This document shows positions 1 through 9,317 of a DNA stretch of 64,000 nucleotides, in pieces. The first letter of the stretch is position 1, and the number at the start of each line of letters is the position of its first letter. The translations under genes and the position numbers were made by a program. This DNA comes from CAYRFE01 sp964423645 [NCBI: uncultured bacterium] (lineage in GTDB: Bacteria > Macinerneyibacteriota > Macinerneyibacteria > Macinerneyibacteriales): positions 33,717-97,716 of the forward strand of contig CAYRFE010000012.1 of assembly GCA_964423645.1 (NCBI GenBank), written 5' to 3'. The notes below the pieces were generated by a model. The model made no database searches. It was given only the letters and a program-made list of their open reading frames with translations, and was not told where the DNA came from.

Positions 1-352
1 CTGTCGCACAAAGAGACGGTAATCGAAACTTCTTCACATATTCAGTATCAATAAGCACATTACCAAAAGGCGTTTCCCATTCTCCGTCGGGATACAGCGT
101 CGGTTTTGCAATACCCCGCGTATGCACCGCACCGAATAATACCGCAGTACGTGCTGACGATAAAAGCCCCAATGATGCGAGTGTTGTATAGGCAGTCGGC
201 CCGGAAAATACCCAGCCGGCATGAGGTACTATCGCTGCCCGAGAATACTCGGGTGTGATCTCCGAAGTGTGTGAATAATCATCGAGAACAGCACGTGCTT
301 CGTCTGCCGTATTCGGATAAAATTGCCCGCCTACCCGCATCGGTCGAAACAT
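1..352 (-). CDS. MEMO1 family protein (AmmeMemoRadiSam system protein B-like), 3' end outside window
   Basis: The first 117 codons of a gene that runs off the left edge. The reading begins MFRPMRVGGQFYP and contains IVPHAGWVFSG, the characteristic PHAG-x-x-x-SG signature of the MEMO1/AmmeMemoRadiSam protein B family, a fold related to class III extradiol dioxygenases whose histidines can bind metal. The ATG lies 4 nt after a GGAGG ribosome binding site that abuts the stop of the SNF2 helicase gene, so the two are probably co-transcribed. The usual partners (an AMMECR1 domain and a radical SAM protein) may lie beyond the edge and cannot be seen. The biochemical role of bacterial members is poorly defined. 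Confidence 0.85.
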   Translation of the reverse strand, partial: MFRPMRVGGQFYPNTADEARAVLDDYSHTSEITPEYSRAAIVPHAGWVFSGPTAYTTLASLGLLSSARTAVLFGAVHTRGIAKPTLYPDGEWETPFGNVLIDTEYVKKFRLPSLCAT

Positions 353-361
353 AATGCCTCC

Positions 362-3199
362 TTAATCAAAAAGAACTTTCAGATCATCCCAACTCATATT
401 TTGCATAAAGTATGCATCGCTGAAATCCAATGCATCAAATATGTTGCTTTTATCTTCTTGCATTTTTAAAATTTTCTCTTCTATTGTGCCCTCAGTGATG
501 AATTTATACACATTCACGCTACGAGTTTGTCCCATCCTGTATGCACGATCGGTTGCTTGCCTTTCAACCATCGGATTCCACCATGGATCAAAATGTACAA
601 CGATATCTGCCCCGGTGATATTCAACCCGGTTCCTCCTGCTTTCAAGCTCACTAAAATAATAGGTACATTGGGATTGGCATTAAATCTATCAACTACCTC
701 CAGACGATCGGTAGTTTTTCCATCAAGATACTCAAATTCAATTTCCTCTTTTCGTAAGAAGTCGCGAATGATGTGCAACATTTTTACAAACTGACTGAAT
801 AACAAAATTCGATGCCCGCCGTCAATCGACTCATACAATATTTCTCGTAACAGATCCATTTTTGCCGACGCATCTTCATTCACCGCTAGTTCCGGATAAA
901 TCATACCGGGATGATTACAGATTTGACGCAACTTTACCAGCGCACTCAATATATGCATACGGCTTTTGACATATCCGTTTTTTTCAACAAGACCGAATAT
1001 TTCAGTACGAAGTTGTCGCAAAATATTATTATACAACACTGATTGCTCTTCAGAAAGCGGCACGCTGCTGACCTGTTCTATTTTTGGAGGTAACTCGGTC
1101 AAAACCTCGGCCTTTGTTCTACGTAACATAAATGGTTTTATTTTGAGGTTCAATTCTTTAAGAGCTTCCGACCGACGTTCCCGTTCCATTTCTCTGTCAT
1201 AAAATTCGATAAAATGCTTTCGAGATCCCAAATATCCCGGCATGATAAAATCGAAAATCGACCACAATTCTCGTATAGAATTTTCCATCGGCGTGCCGGT
1301 TAACACTAAACGAAATTGTGCATTTAAAGCCTTCACGCTTTTTGCGATCTTCGTTTGGTAATTCTTTATATGTTGAGCTTCATCCAAGACAGCATAATAG
1401 AACCCAAGTTTCTCATATAGGTCGATATCATTACGCAACAACGAATATGACGTGATGAATAACCTGCACTTCCCGTAACGACGAATCAATTCTTCACGTG
1501 TGGCACGATTACCTTCAACAACGACGACAGACATGGTTGGAATGAATTTGCGTATTTCCTTATGCCAGTTGTGCATGAGAGATTTAGGACATACTACAAT
1601 TGAGGGGGTTTTGACATCAATGCTCTTAAGAAGAGCCAAAGCTTGTACGGTTTTTCCAAGTCCCATATCATCAGCCAAAACACCTGACATTTTATAGCGA
1701 TGTAAAAAATGCAACCAATTAAATCCTTCTTTTTGGTATTCTCTTAAAACGGTTTCTAACTCAGGGGGCACCGGCATTTTTTTAATACCGCGAATATTAA
1801 CCATTTCTTCATATAATTCCATAAAAGGCAGATTACCATTTATTTCAACATCTTCAAATTGATGCACATAATGAATAAAATGCGGTAAAAAATACATTTT
1901 ATTCGAATAAACCGAATCTTTTTTAAACTGAACATGAAATACTTGATTGACTTTGTCAAGAATGTCTTTTATCTCTTTTAAATTTATAATTTTTAAAATT
2001 TCAGTCGGACTAATGCGAACATACTCCTCTTCCTTGAGAATGGATTGTTTCAGAAGTTCCGGATCTATAGTAAGTTCCTCGTGTGTGTGACAATTGAGCT
2101 GCACTTCAAAAGTATCGTTATCAGAAGAAAGCGAGATGCTCAATACGGGCTTCACTTTAATGTTAAATATTCGGATCTTTCTGAAATTAGCAGTCAGTTT
2201 TTTACTCCACTCTGACGGAATTTTTTTATAGCCGGTAATTAAAAACTCAATGATATCGTCATTTTTACGAAGGACAAAAAATTCACCTTCCCACGTGAAA
2301 TTGTATTGGAAAAAAAACAAAAAAAGCATTCGTTCTTTCTTGGGGTCTCGTTTAATGTAACAATAATCGTTATTGATGCGTTTGACAATGTAACGACCTT
2401 TTTTTGTAATATCATCATAAGTAAATTCCAAATCTCCATAAAAATATGTCGGCTTTACTTGAACAGTACCCTCGTTGTAATCAACAAAAAGTTCGATCGT
2501 TAAATTGTTATTCAAAACGCGCATCTTATATGAACGAGATGACCAGTTAAAATCAAGGTAACGATCCCAATAATTGAAAAAATTATCAATAAAATCATAT
2601 AATTCATCACCGGTATATTTCTTACCGCGAGATAATAAGTCTGCCCATTGGGGTTGTTGATACACTGTCATCAGTCGACCAAGTTTATTCCCGTAACGAT
2701 ACCATTTTTCACCGTTGCAGGAAAATAAGCCGGGTCGTTTATTAATCGCGGGAAATACATGTATTGAGTCTTCGGTAATTGCTATTTCAAACTCCATTTG
2801 TTGCATTTTATCAATGACTGAAATAGCTTCTCCTGTGTCAAGATCATTTAAAAGCTCATAATCTATGAGATGTTCGAGTAACCCGCGCGCATATTCACCA
2901 TGAAATACAAACGAGGTGTCGTGATATTTGCCAAATTTTAAAATATATTCAACAATCAGTCGATTACGATCATCGAGAATCGTACCCAAAAGCTCAACAG
3001 TCTCATCTTCAAAAAAATATTCGGCCGGAATACGACCGGAATAGGTTATGAATTCATTAAGATTCTCTTGCAACGTGCGCCACTGTACATCGTTTTTAAT
3101 TCGAAGTACAATAAACATCTCTCCATTAGTGTTCTCAACACGCAAATGATAGGTATAACGTTCGTATTCCATTGTGTACATTCCGTAAAAACGGGTCAT
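362..3199 (-). CDS. SNF2-family DNA-dependent ATPase/helicase-like protein
   Basis: A 945-residue protein with a complete SNF2 motor in its C-terminal half. Motif I is ADDMGLGKT, motif II is the family-specific DEAQ in VLDEAQHIKN, motif III is LTGTPMENS, and the second RecA lobe ends in WNPMVERQATDRAYRMGQ (motifs V-VI). The first ~480 residues match the beta-rich region that usually precedes the motor in bacterial SNF2 proteins, but no SWIM CxC zinc motif is visible. Such enzymes translocate on duplex DNA; bacterial substrates are mostly unknown. The start is ambiguous: the AAGGAG sequence directly abuts the first ATG, with no spacer, so Met7 or Met10 may be used instead. It has its own promoter upstream and the MEMO1-family gene follows. 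Confidence 0.92.
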   Translation of the reverse strand: MTRFYGMYTMEYERYTYHLRVENTNGEMFIVLRIKNDVQWRTLQENLNEFITYSGRIPAEYFFEDETVELLGTILDDRNRLIVEYILKFGKYHDTSFVFHGEYARGLLEHLIDYELLNDLDTGEAISVIDKMQQMEFEIAITEDSIHVFPAINKRPGLFSCNGEKWYRYGNKLGRLMTVYQQPQWADLLSRGKKYTGDELYDFIDNFFNYWDRYLDFNWSSRSYKMRVLNNNLTIELFVDYNEGTVQVKPTYFYGDLEFTYDDITKKGRYIVKRINNDYCYIKRDPKKERMLFLFFFQYNFTWEGEFFVLRKNDDIIEFLITGYKKIPSEWSKKLTANFRKIRIFNIKVKPVLSISLSSDNDTFEVQLNCHTHEELTIDPELLKQSILKEEEYVRISPTEILKIINLKEIKDILDKVNQVFHVQFKKDSVYSNKMYFLPHFIHYVHQFEDVEINGNLPFMELYEEMVNIRGIKKMPVPPELETVLREYQKEGFNWLHFLHRYKMSGVLADDMGLGKTVQALALLKSIDVKTPSIVVCPKSLMHNWHKEIRKFIPTMSVVVVEGNRATREELIRRYGKCRLFITSYSLLRNDIDLYEKLGFYYAVLDEAQHIKNYQTKIAKSVKALNAQFRLVLTGTPMENSIRELWSIFDFIMPGYLGSRKHFIEFYDREMERERRSEALKELNLKIKPFMLRRTKAEVLTELPPKIEQVSSVPLSEEQSVLYNNILRQLRTEIFGLVEKNGYVKSRMHILSALVKLRQICNHPGMIYPELAVNEDASAKMDLLREILYESIDGGHRILLFSQFVKMLHIIRDFLRKEEIEFEYLDGKTTDRLEVVDRFNANPNVPIILVSLKAGGTGLNITGADIVVHFDPWWNPMVERQATDRAYRMGQTRSVNVYKFITEGTIEEKILKMQEDKSNIFDALDFSDAYFMQNMSWDDLKVLFD

Positions 3200-3221
3200 C
3201 TCCTTTTTTACAATCGCTTCG

Positions 3222-3249
3222 AGTATACAATATTAACCGTCGTATGCAA
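3222..3249 (-). promoter_or_regulatory. Sigma70-type promoter of the SNF2 gene
   Basis: Read on the minus strand: TTGCAT, a 16-nt spacer, then TATACT. It lies in the short gap between the TPR gene stop and the SNF2 start, giving a predicted leader of about 15-20 nt. Confidence 0.5.
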
Positions 3250-3267
3250 GCGAAAAATAATTCTTTT

Positions 3268-6200
3268 TTAGTATGTCTGAAGTTGTTTTATTCTTTCTTG
3301 TGCAGTGCGTTCATAGACAGTTCCCTTTCCGGATATCTTTATCACATGACTGTATATTTCGATTGCTTTATCGTTATTACCCAATGCTTCATATGCTTTC
3401 CCTGCTTGGAAAAGTGAGGTGATCATCCATTGATACTCTTTTTCGTTATGCGTCTTGATATATTTTACTTTTAAAAACTCACGTATTGCATTTTGATAAT
3501 CTTCCATACCAAAATAACAATCCCCGATATGGTATTGTATCTCAAGTCTAAACGTTTCAGGAGCTTTTTCAGAGATATCAAATAGCAATTTCAGCGCTGA
3601 ATTATACTGCCGTTCATCAATGAAAGTATAAATATTACTTAAATAGGCGTCATAAAAAAGAGAATGTCCGGCATGATTTTTTACGATAATTTCAAACATT
3701 GTATGTGCATCCGTAAATTTCCCTGCTTTTTTATATACAATTCCAAGACTATACGCGATTTCCGGTGACGGCTTGATATCATATCCTCGCTTCATTACAT
3801 CTGCTGCCTTTTCGTATTCCTCTTGTATAAAATATACATTTCCCAGTGACAATAATGCATCAGCTCTAATATCTGACGCGGGATACTTTTCAAGAAGCTG
3901 TAAAAACGCTTTCTCAGCCTCACTGAATTTCTTTTCGGTAATCAGAATATTCGCCTGCACAAATAAAGCGTGTGGGTGCCATGGGCTTTGTTGGTAATCT
4001 TTCACTACGGTGTCGATATATGAACGTGCCCGCTTAACGTCTTTTGCGGTAAGGTAATAATACTGCGCGAAATAGTAGAATATTTCTGCCTTATACCCGT
4101 CTAAGGTCTTTCCGGATGCAGCGTAAAGTTGCTGTGCTTCACCTGCTTTTTGCAGCTTTAAGAGTGCGATGATTCTTCGACTGCGGCTATATGCACCTTG
4201 GTCTGAAAAAAATGATTGTATCTTGTTCCATTCATTCCGCTCAACATAAAAATCATACAGCATTTTTCGTGCATCATCATTCTTCACACCTTGAAGCAAT
4301 GGTTCCCCCTTAGAAAACTCTCCGATACGGATATAGTATAATCCTTTTAGCGTACGAATTTTTTCAGAATCCTTACTGTCAAATCGCGCCAATTCAGATC
4401 GTAAAACATCAATTTTCCCAAGTTCAAAAAGTGACTCGGCATACGGTAACAGCACGTCATACTCCCGATACAGATCGGGACGTCGTTTCAACACATTTGA
4501 CGCATAGAATAATGAATCGGAATAATTCTTTTTTCTATTATATATACCCGCAAGGGTAATACTTGCTTTAATCCGCAAAGTAAATCGATTTTTCAACCGA
4601 GGTAACACTTGTAACGCAGCGGCATCATTCCCTGTATTCACAAGGGCTTCAGCATAATAAAAACCCGCCAGATCGTGTGCAATAAACGTTGATTCATTAT
4701 ACGCTTTTTCAAGATACACTTCAGCATTACCATAATTAGCACGAAAATATTCTTGTAGACCGAGAACAAATCCTTTACAAATTTCATCGGAAAACGTCTC
4801 GGGAAATTGCATATCAAGAATCTTTTTTTCTTGCCCCGAAGCGCTCAGATAAACGATGTATTGAACCACAAAGTCAGTATCAAGAAGTAACGGAAACTGT
4901 GCAATAAAAAATTGATAGTCATCCGCAGTGCTGTTATCCGTAACATCCTGATATACTAAGTAATCCCTATATATCCGTGAAAGCATTTCACGAGTTTCAT
5001 CATTATTATGGGTACGAATAAAATCTTTTACCGCAGTTCGTGACACCGTAAGAGCGTTAAAAACACCTGCACGATAATATTTTTCATCCTTTATCCCGCG
5101 TCGTTCATAATAGGAAAAGGCTTTATCATATTGTTTCATCTCAGCATAAATATCGCCCATCCTCTCATGAAGATTGACAATACCCGATTCGGCATCATAT
5201 TCTTGCAAGAGTTTTTCAAGTCGATCCAAACCATCCTTTTTGTCGACTACGACATATTTTTGAAGAAAAAGTATCCGTTTACGGGCACTGTCAGCGTATT
5301 CAGATGCCTCATAGGTTGCGATAACTCTCTCATACGCACGAAATGCATCCGTAAATCGTTCGGCTTTTTCTGCATATAATCCGGAATAATACAATGCTTG
5401 GTCCCCATAGTTATCATCAAATGCAATTTCATTAAGTGTCGCGACAGCCTTATCGTAATCCTTAACGTCATCACCATAAATGCGTCCTGCAGTATAGACC
5501 ATATACGAAACCAGAAGGTCTGAGGGATACGTTCGAATATAAAAAATTACCGTTTCTATTGCATCCTTAAATGCCCCTTCACTCCGTAAGTATTCAATCT
5601 TTTCTTGTATAAGCGATTGTGCCGATTCGGTTTTTGAATACTTTTTATAATGTTCAAAAAGTGCGTCATATAGTGATGACACCTTCACAACATTCTTCTT
5701 GCTCTTATAATACTCCAATGCATCCCCAACAACCGCCTCAAAATACGGCGACCCCGCATACGTTGTGAAAAAATATTCTCGTTGTTGTACTGCATCATCG
5801 ATTTTTTTCATTGCAATCAATACATCAATTTTTCTCTTAACAGCTTCAGCTGCTTCAAGTGCGTTTGGATTAATGGCAATTATTTGATTATACAACTGAA
5901 GTGCCCGATCAAGCTGTTGGGCTGAGCGGGCGAGTTCTGCTTTTCGATGTAATGCTTTTAACGCATAAACAGATTGAGGAAATCGAGCAATTAATTTATC
6001 AAATGCATTTTGTGCATCGGTGTTTTTCCCCAAATTATATGCAGTATCTCCGGAATACCATAAGTATTCACCATTTTCGAAATCCTCGGCAGTTAAGCGC
6101 GACAGATAAAACGAAGCTTTGGTAAATTCATTTTGGTCATAATGTATATAAATTAATCTTTTATATATTCGTTTCAGCTGTGCGTTATCTGAAGACGACG

Positions 6201-6684
6201 ATAACGCTTTTTGTAACATGGAGAAATATCCTTTTGGGTCACCGTTTTCACGAATAATATCAGCTAAAAGTAATACTGCGTCGGTATAGAAAAGACTATC
6301 TTTATATGAGCCTTCGATTCTACGAAGAATTGTTTCGGCATTTTTTGTAACTTTTTCCTGATAAAATGCATGAGCACTGGCATACAATACATCACCGATA
6401 AAAGTGCTGTCAGGATATCTCGTCATAAAACGTTCACTTTCAGCAATAACACGTTTATACGACTGAGTGTAATGTAAGCTTAATATATAGCGATATATAG
6501 CTTTTTCAACGCGTCTGTCATGAGGATTATCATCAATAAAACGTTTATATTCATCTAAAGACAAATCATAATACTTATCATTAAATAACTTTTCCGCATA
6601 ATCAAATCCGGAAAATGCACGTACAGTGTGACCCAATACACAAAATACCACGCAAACAATTAAGCTAGTTACTATTTTTTTCAT
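3268..6684 (-). CDS. Large periplasmic TPR protein
   Basis: A 1138-residue protein starting MKKIVTSLIVCVV, with a signal peptide probably cleaved after VRA near residue 23. The remainder is almost entirely alpha-helical tetratricopeptide-like repeats; one example is the stretch around ALFVQANILITEKKFSEAEK, and the C-terminal repeats end in AGKAYEALGNNDKAIEIYSH. Such proteins usually scaffold envelope complexes. This start was chosen because an AAGGAGG site sits 6 nt upstream and a signal peptide follows at once; a longer in-frame reading lacks both. The start overlaps the end of the NapH-like gene by 20 bp, so translation is likely coupled to it. No partner can be named from sequence alone. 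Confidence 0.85.
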   Translation of the reverse strand: MKKIVTSLIVCVVFCVLGHTVRAFSGFDYAEKLFNDKYYDLSLDEYKRFIDDNPHDRRVEKAIYRYILSLHYTQSYKRVIAESERFMTRYPDSTFIGDVLYASAHAFYQEKVTKNAETILRRIEGSYKDSLFYTDAVLLLADIIRENGDPKGYFSMLQKALSSSSDNAQLKRIYKRLIYIHYDQNEFTKASFYLSRLTAEDFENGEYLWYSGDTAYNLGKNTDAQNAFDKLIARFPQSVYALKALHRKAELARSAQQLDRALQLYNQIIAINPNALEAAEAVKRKIDVLIAMKKIDDAVQQREYFFTTYAGSPYFEAVVGDALEYYKSKKNVVKVSSLYDALFEHYKKYSKTESAQSLIQEKIEYLRSEGAFKDAIETVIFYIRTYPSDLLVSYMVYTAGRIYGDDVKDYDKAVATLNEIAFDDNYGDQALYYSGLYAEKAERFTDAFRAYERVIATYEASEYADSARKRILFLQKYVVVDKKDGLDRLEKLLQEYDAESGIVNLHERMGDIYAEMKQYDKAFSYYERRGIKDEKYYRAGVFNALTVSRTAVKDFIRTHNNDETREMLSRIYRDYLVYQDVTDNSTADDYQFFIAQFPLLLDTDFVVQYIVYLSASGQEKKILDMQFPETFSDEICKGFVLGLQEYFRANYGNAEVYLEKAYNESTFIAHDLAGFYYAEALVNTGNDAAALQVLPRLKNRFTLRIKASITLAGIYNRKKNYSDSLFYASNVLKRRPDLYREYDVLLPYAESLFELGKIDVLRSELARFDSKDSEKIRTLKGLYYIRIGEFSKGEPLLQGVKNDDARKMLYDFYVERNEWNKIQSFFSDQGAYSRSRRIIALLKLQKAGEAQQLYAASGKTLDGYKAEIFYYFAQYYYLTAKDVKRARSYIDTVVKDYQQSPWHPHALFVQANILITEKKFSEAEKAFLQLLEKYPASDIRADALLSLGNVYFIQEEYEKAADVMKRGYDIKPSPEIAYSLGIVYKKAGKFTDAHTMFEIIVKNHAGHSLFYDAYLSNIYTFIDERQYNSALKLLFDISEKAPETFRLEIQYHIGDCYFGMEDYQNAIREFLKVKYIKTHNEKEYQWMITSLFQAGKAYEALGNNDKAIEIYSHVIKISGKGTVYERTAQERIKQLQTY

Positions 6685-7507
6685 CGGAAACCTCCTTCGA
6701 CTTAGTCGAGAACGATATACATGAAACCGGACATGCGGGGATACAATCCAAACACCGTATGCATGCAGATGAATCCGGTGTTTTGTACACTTCGATATCC
6801 ATTGGGCATACCTTTTTACATCTATCACATGATATGCAAATAGTTTTATCTACATTCATACGAAATAAACTGATTGTATTGAAAAGTCCCAAAACTAATC
6901 CCAATGGGCAAATATAACGACAAAATGGTCGAACAATGAAAATACTTGCTGCCAAGATAATAAGAAGGATTGTGATTTTACTCGCGTACAACCACCCGAG
7001 TTGATAGTCATTGAAAAAAGGTAACCACAACCCGCCCTGAAACATTCCTTGAGGGCATATGTATTTGCAAAATGTGGGGTTTTTTGTTAATAACGGCAGA
7101 ATAACAGTAAAAATACCAAGCAATAGCCAAGGAATATAGTAGAAAAATCGAGATGGATTGTATTTTTTTCGAATAATACGCGCTAATACGTCTTGCACAA
7201 GACCGAATGGACACATATGACCACACACCCATCGACCGGAAATACTGCCTATTACCATAAGCGTACCGGCGACAATGAGCGAGAAATTATATTTAAAATA
7301 TGCAATCATATGCTGTAATGTTCCTATCGGACATGACATGACCGCACCCGGACATGAGTAACAATTCAACACCGGCACACATATTTTTTTAAGTGTTCCT
7401 TGATAAATCGTCCCTGAATAAAATCCTTTCATATATGGATTTATGAGAATCGAAAAAAGAAATTGATGAATCATTCTTTTTTTCAAAAAGAGAAAAACGG
7501 CTCTCAT
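6665..7507 (-). CDS. NapH/MauN-like 4Fe-4S membrane protein
   Basis: A 280-residue membrane protein with the NapH-type arrangement. Several transmembrane helices carry the cysteine motifs CGHMCPFG, CKYICPQG and CRYICPLG. The C-terminal cytoplasmic tail holds two ferredoxin-type clusters (CISCDRCKKVCP and CIRCLDCIPACP). Such proteins pass electrons across or along the membrane; the electron donor and acceptor are not evident here. An N-terminal CYSCPG motif is also present. The ATG at 7507 follows an AGGA site; an upstream in-frame Met lacks one. The gene follows a CD1871A-like CXXC peptide gene by 5 nt, an association known for this protein type. Confidence 0.85.
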   Translation of the reverse strand: MRAVFLFLKKRMIHQFLFSILINPYMKGFYSGTIYQGTLKKICVPVLNCYSCPGAVMSCPIGTLQHMIAYFKYNFSLIVAGTLMVIGSISGRWVCGHMCPFGLVQDVLARIIRKKYNPSRFFYYIPWLLLGIFTVILPLLTKNPTFCKYICPQGMFQGGLWLPFFNDYQLGWLYASKITILLIILAASIFIVRPFCRYICPLGLVLGLFNTISLFRMNVDKTICISCDRCKKVCPMDIEVYKTPDSSACIRCLDCIPACPVSCISFSTKSKEVSDEKNSN

Positions 7508-7512
7508 GATGT

Positions 7513-7653
7513 CTATCCTATTCCGATACAACTGAGACATATATATATTGCGTTATTAAGAATTTGCACGGTCTCTTTGAAGTAAACACCAAGGATGATC
7601 ATGACGATACCGACAAGCATAACAATGAATGCATTAATGCGTCGTTTATTCAC
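7513..7653 (-). CDS. Small CXXC membrane peptide, CD1871A family-like
   Basis: A 46-residue peptide read from a GTG start that overlaps the last codons of folP by 8 bp (folP ends in the same GTGAATAA stretch). An AGGGG site lies about 8 nt upstream. It has one hydrophobic helix and ends ICLSCIGIG, which closely matches the C-terminal INICLxCIGIG signature of the CD1871A CXXC-containing family. That family is typically encoded just before a NapH-like 4Fe-4S protein, as here. Function is unknown; a redox role paired with the NapH-like protein is an inference from the CXXC motif and the pairing. Confidence 0.75.
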   Translation of the reverse strand: MNKRRINAFIVMLVGIVMIILGVYFKETVQILNNAIYICLSCIGIG

Positions 7654-8842
7654 CGCATATCCCCTTAACAACAGCAATCGAATCACGTGCTTGCGCGATA
7701 TCATGAACACGTAAAATATTTGCACCATTCATAAGTGCTATGGTATGAGCACTGACAGTAGCCGCAAGTCGATCTGAAGGATTTTTTTTATTTGTGATAA
7801 GGCCTAAAAATGATTTCCTCGAAAGCCCCATTACAAGAGGAAATCCAATTGATGAAAATTCTCGGAGCCGACGGATTATTGTCGTATTATCGATAAGTCT
7901 TTTCCCAAAACCTATGCCGGGATCAAGCGCAATCGAGGCATGAATGATTCCTTCTTGTAACGCATAACTCGTTCGGTCTAAAAAATAAGAAAATATTTCC
8001 TGGATCACATCATCGTAATATGGATCTTTCTGCATTTCTTGTGGTGTCCCTTTACTGTGCATGAGTACAATTCCTGCTTGATGGCGCGCTATAACTGCTC
8101 CCATTGCCGCATCAAAGCGCAATCCCGAAATATCATTGATACAGTCGGCTCCTTCTTTGAGCATGGTATCGGCAATTCTACTTTTATACGTATCAATTGA
8201 AACCGGTATCGCGGGGGCTATCTTTTTTACACACGAAAAAGCGGGAAGAATTCGTTTAAGTTCTTCAGCTTCACCAACCGGATCACTACCGGGACGCGTA
8301 GATTCCGCACCTATGTCAATTATATCTACGCCTTCTTCAATCATATCGGTTACACGTTTTTCGATAGTTGACACATTCGTATACGCCCCGCCGTCATAAA
8401 ATGAATCAGGGGTAACATTTAATATGCCCATAATTTTCGGCACGGTCAGATCAATATATTTAGTACCGCATTGCCATAAATGAGGACGAGAAAGCACGTC
8501 TTTAATATCACTACACAATGTTTTGAGGGAAAACGGTTGATGTTGTAAACGTGATGATAATTTTTCAATGTGTCGTTTTGTGATCAGTAAAATAACATCA
8601 GTTCTATCAGGTTTTCCGCTTATCGCACTGCGTGGAACAACGGCATCGGCACCGATCGATAGTAATTCTTGCTTCAAAATATTGGCGGCTTCGATCCTAA
8701 TATCACTGAGCTTCACGCAGAGAATATCTTTCTTGTTCATAAAAACTTTTTCCGCATAAGGATCGATCCCAATTTTATGAATTTCATTACACCAATCGGA
8801 TTGATTGGGATATAGTAATCGAATTTTCGAATGAATAGTCAT
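7646..8842 (-). CDS. folP: Dihydropteroate synthase
   Basis: A 398-residue protein that condenses 6-hydroxymethyl-dihydropterin pyrophosphate with p-aminobenzoate in folate synthesis. Pterin-binding signatures are intact: MGILNVTPDSF, DIGAESTRPGSDPV, DPGIGFGK and GLSRKSFLG. The protein is longer than the usual ~280 residues because of an N-terminal ~110-residue region of no assigned function, a layout seen in other long bacterial DHPS proteins. The ATG at 8842 overlaps the upstream stop as TAATG, which decides the start over a Met 12 codons earlier. No other folate gene lies nearby. Confidence 0.93.
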   Translation of the reverse strand: MTIHSKIRLLYPNQSDWCNEIHKIGIDPYAEKVFMNKKDILCVKLSDIRIEAANILKQELLSIGADAVVPRSAISGKPDRTDVILLITKRHIEKLSSRLQHQPFSLKTLCSDIKDVLSRPHLWQCGTKYIDLTVPKIMGILNVTPDSFYDGGAYTNVSTIEKRVTDMIEEGVDIIDIGAESTRPGSDPVGEAEELKRILPAFSCVKKIAPAIPVSIDTYKSRIADTMLKEGADCINDISGLRFDAAMGAVIARHQAGIVLMHSKGTPQEMQKDPYYDDVIQEIFSYFLDRTSYALQEGIIHASIALDPGIGFGKRLIDNTTIIRRLREFSSIGFPLVMGLSRKSFLGLITNKKNPSDRLAATVSAHTIALMNGANILRVHDIAQARDSIAVVKGICGE

Positions 8843-9168
8843 TATCCTTTTAATTCCTTTTGACGCATACGATACCATTCCAGCCTTTTTTTCAATTTTC
8901 CATAGACGATTGTTCGTTCATTATCCGGTAAATGCCTGTATTTCTCCTCACATCTGTTATATCTCATTTCAAGCTTTGCTATTATTTCGGACAATTCTTG
9001 CTCGTTGTATACCCCTTCATCAACGACAAAGTTTTTTTTCCGTATGCGAGGGAAATTGCGTTGAGCATATTTCTTTCGCGTGAGTAAAATCCACGCAAGA
9101 GTCATTACAAATAATAACATCGGCACTATAAGCGCTGCCGCACGTTCCCATGTTGCTATGTTCTTCAT
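8842..9168 (-). CDS. Small single-pass membrane protein, unknown function
   Basis: 108 residues: one N-terminal transmembrane helix (about residues 10-29, ending ILLTRKKY) followed by a charged, probably coiled-coil region rich in Glu, Lys and Arg. I recognise no family. It precedes folP with a 1-bp TAATG overlap, so the two are co-translated. There is no Shine-Dalgarno sequence; the predicted promoter places the transcription start within about 2 nt of this ATG. Confidence 0.65.
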   Translation of the reverse strand: MKNIATWERAAALIVPMLLFVMTLAWILLTRKKYAQRNFPRIRKKNFVVDEGVYNEQELSEIIAKLEMRYNRCEEKYRHLPDNERTIVYGKLKKRLEWYRMRQKELKG

Positions 9169-9317
9169 AGTTGACGTATTGTATAAGTTATGAAGAATGA
9201 TGTCAACAGTATTACGACTTTTGAATGGTGTTTTTTTACATTATTCTCATATTTTTTCACTGTGTTCCCGTAATAGATTGAAAAGATGCGCTTGAACTGA
9301 TGTATACATGCTGTCAT
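9165..9317 (-). CDS. Possible 50-residue ORF filling the radical SAM-folP gap
   Basis: An open frame whose ATG overlaps the stop of the radical SAM gene (ATGA) and whose TGA overlaps the ATG of the next gene (ATGA). It reads MTACIHQFKRIFS at the N-terminus and has a hydrophobic C-terminal stretch. Against it being a gene, it contains a good sigma70 promoter, has no clear ribosome binding site and resembles no known family. Included because of the exact packing. Confidence 0.2.
   Translation of the reverse strand: MTACIHQFKRIFSIYYGNTVKKYENNVKKHHSKVVILLTSFFITYTIRQL
9178..9206 (-). promoter_or_regulatory. Sigma70-type promoter of the folP operon (near-leaderless)
   Basis: Minus strand: consensus TTGACA, 17-nt spacer, TACAAT, then only 9 nt to the ATG of the small membrane protein. 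A start site 7 nt after the -10 box would leave 0-3 nt of leader and no ribosome binding site. Confidence 0.65.

Noticed and set aside
34-222. Short minus-strand frame at the left edge
   Set aside because: It is an out-of-frame shadow of the MEMO1-family gene.
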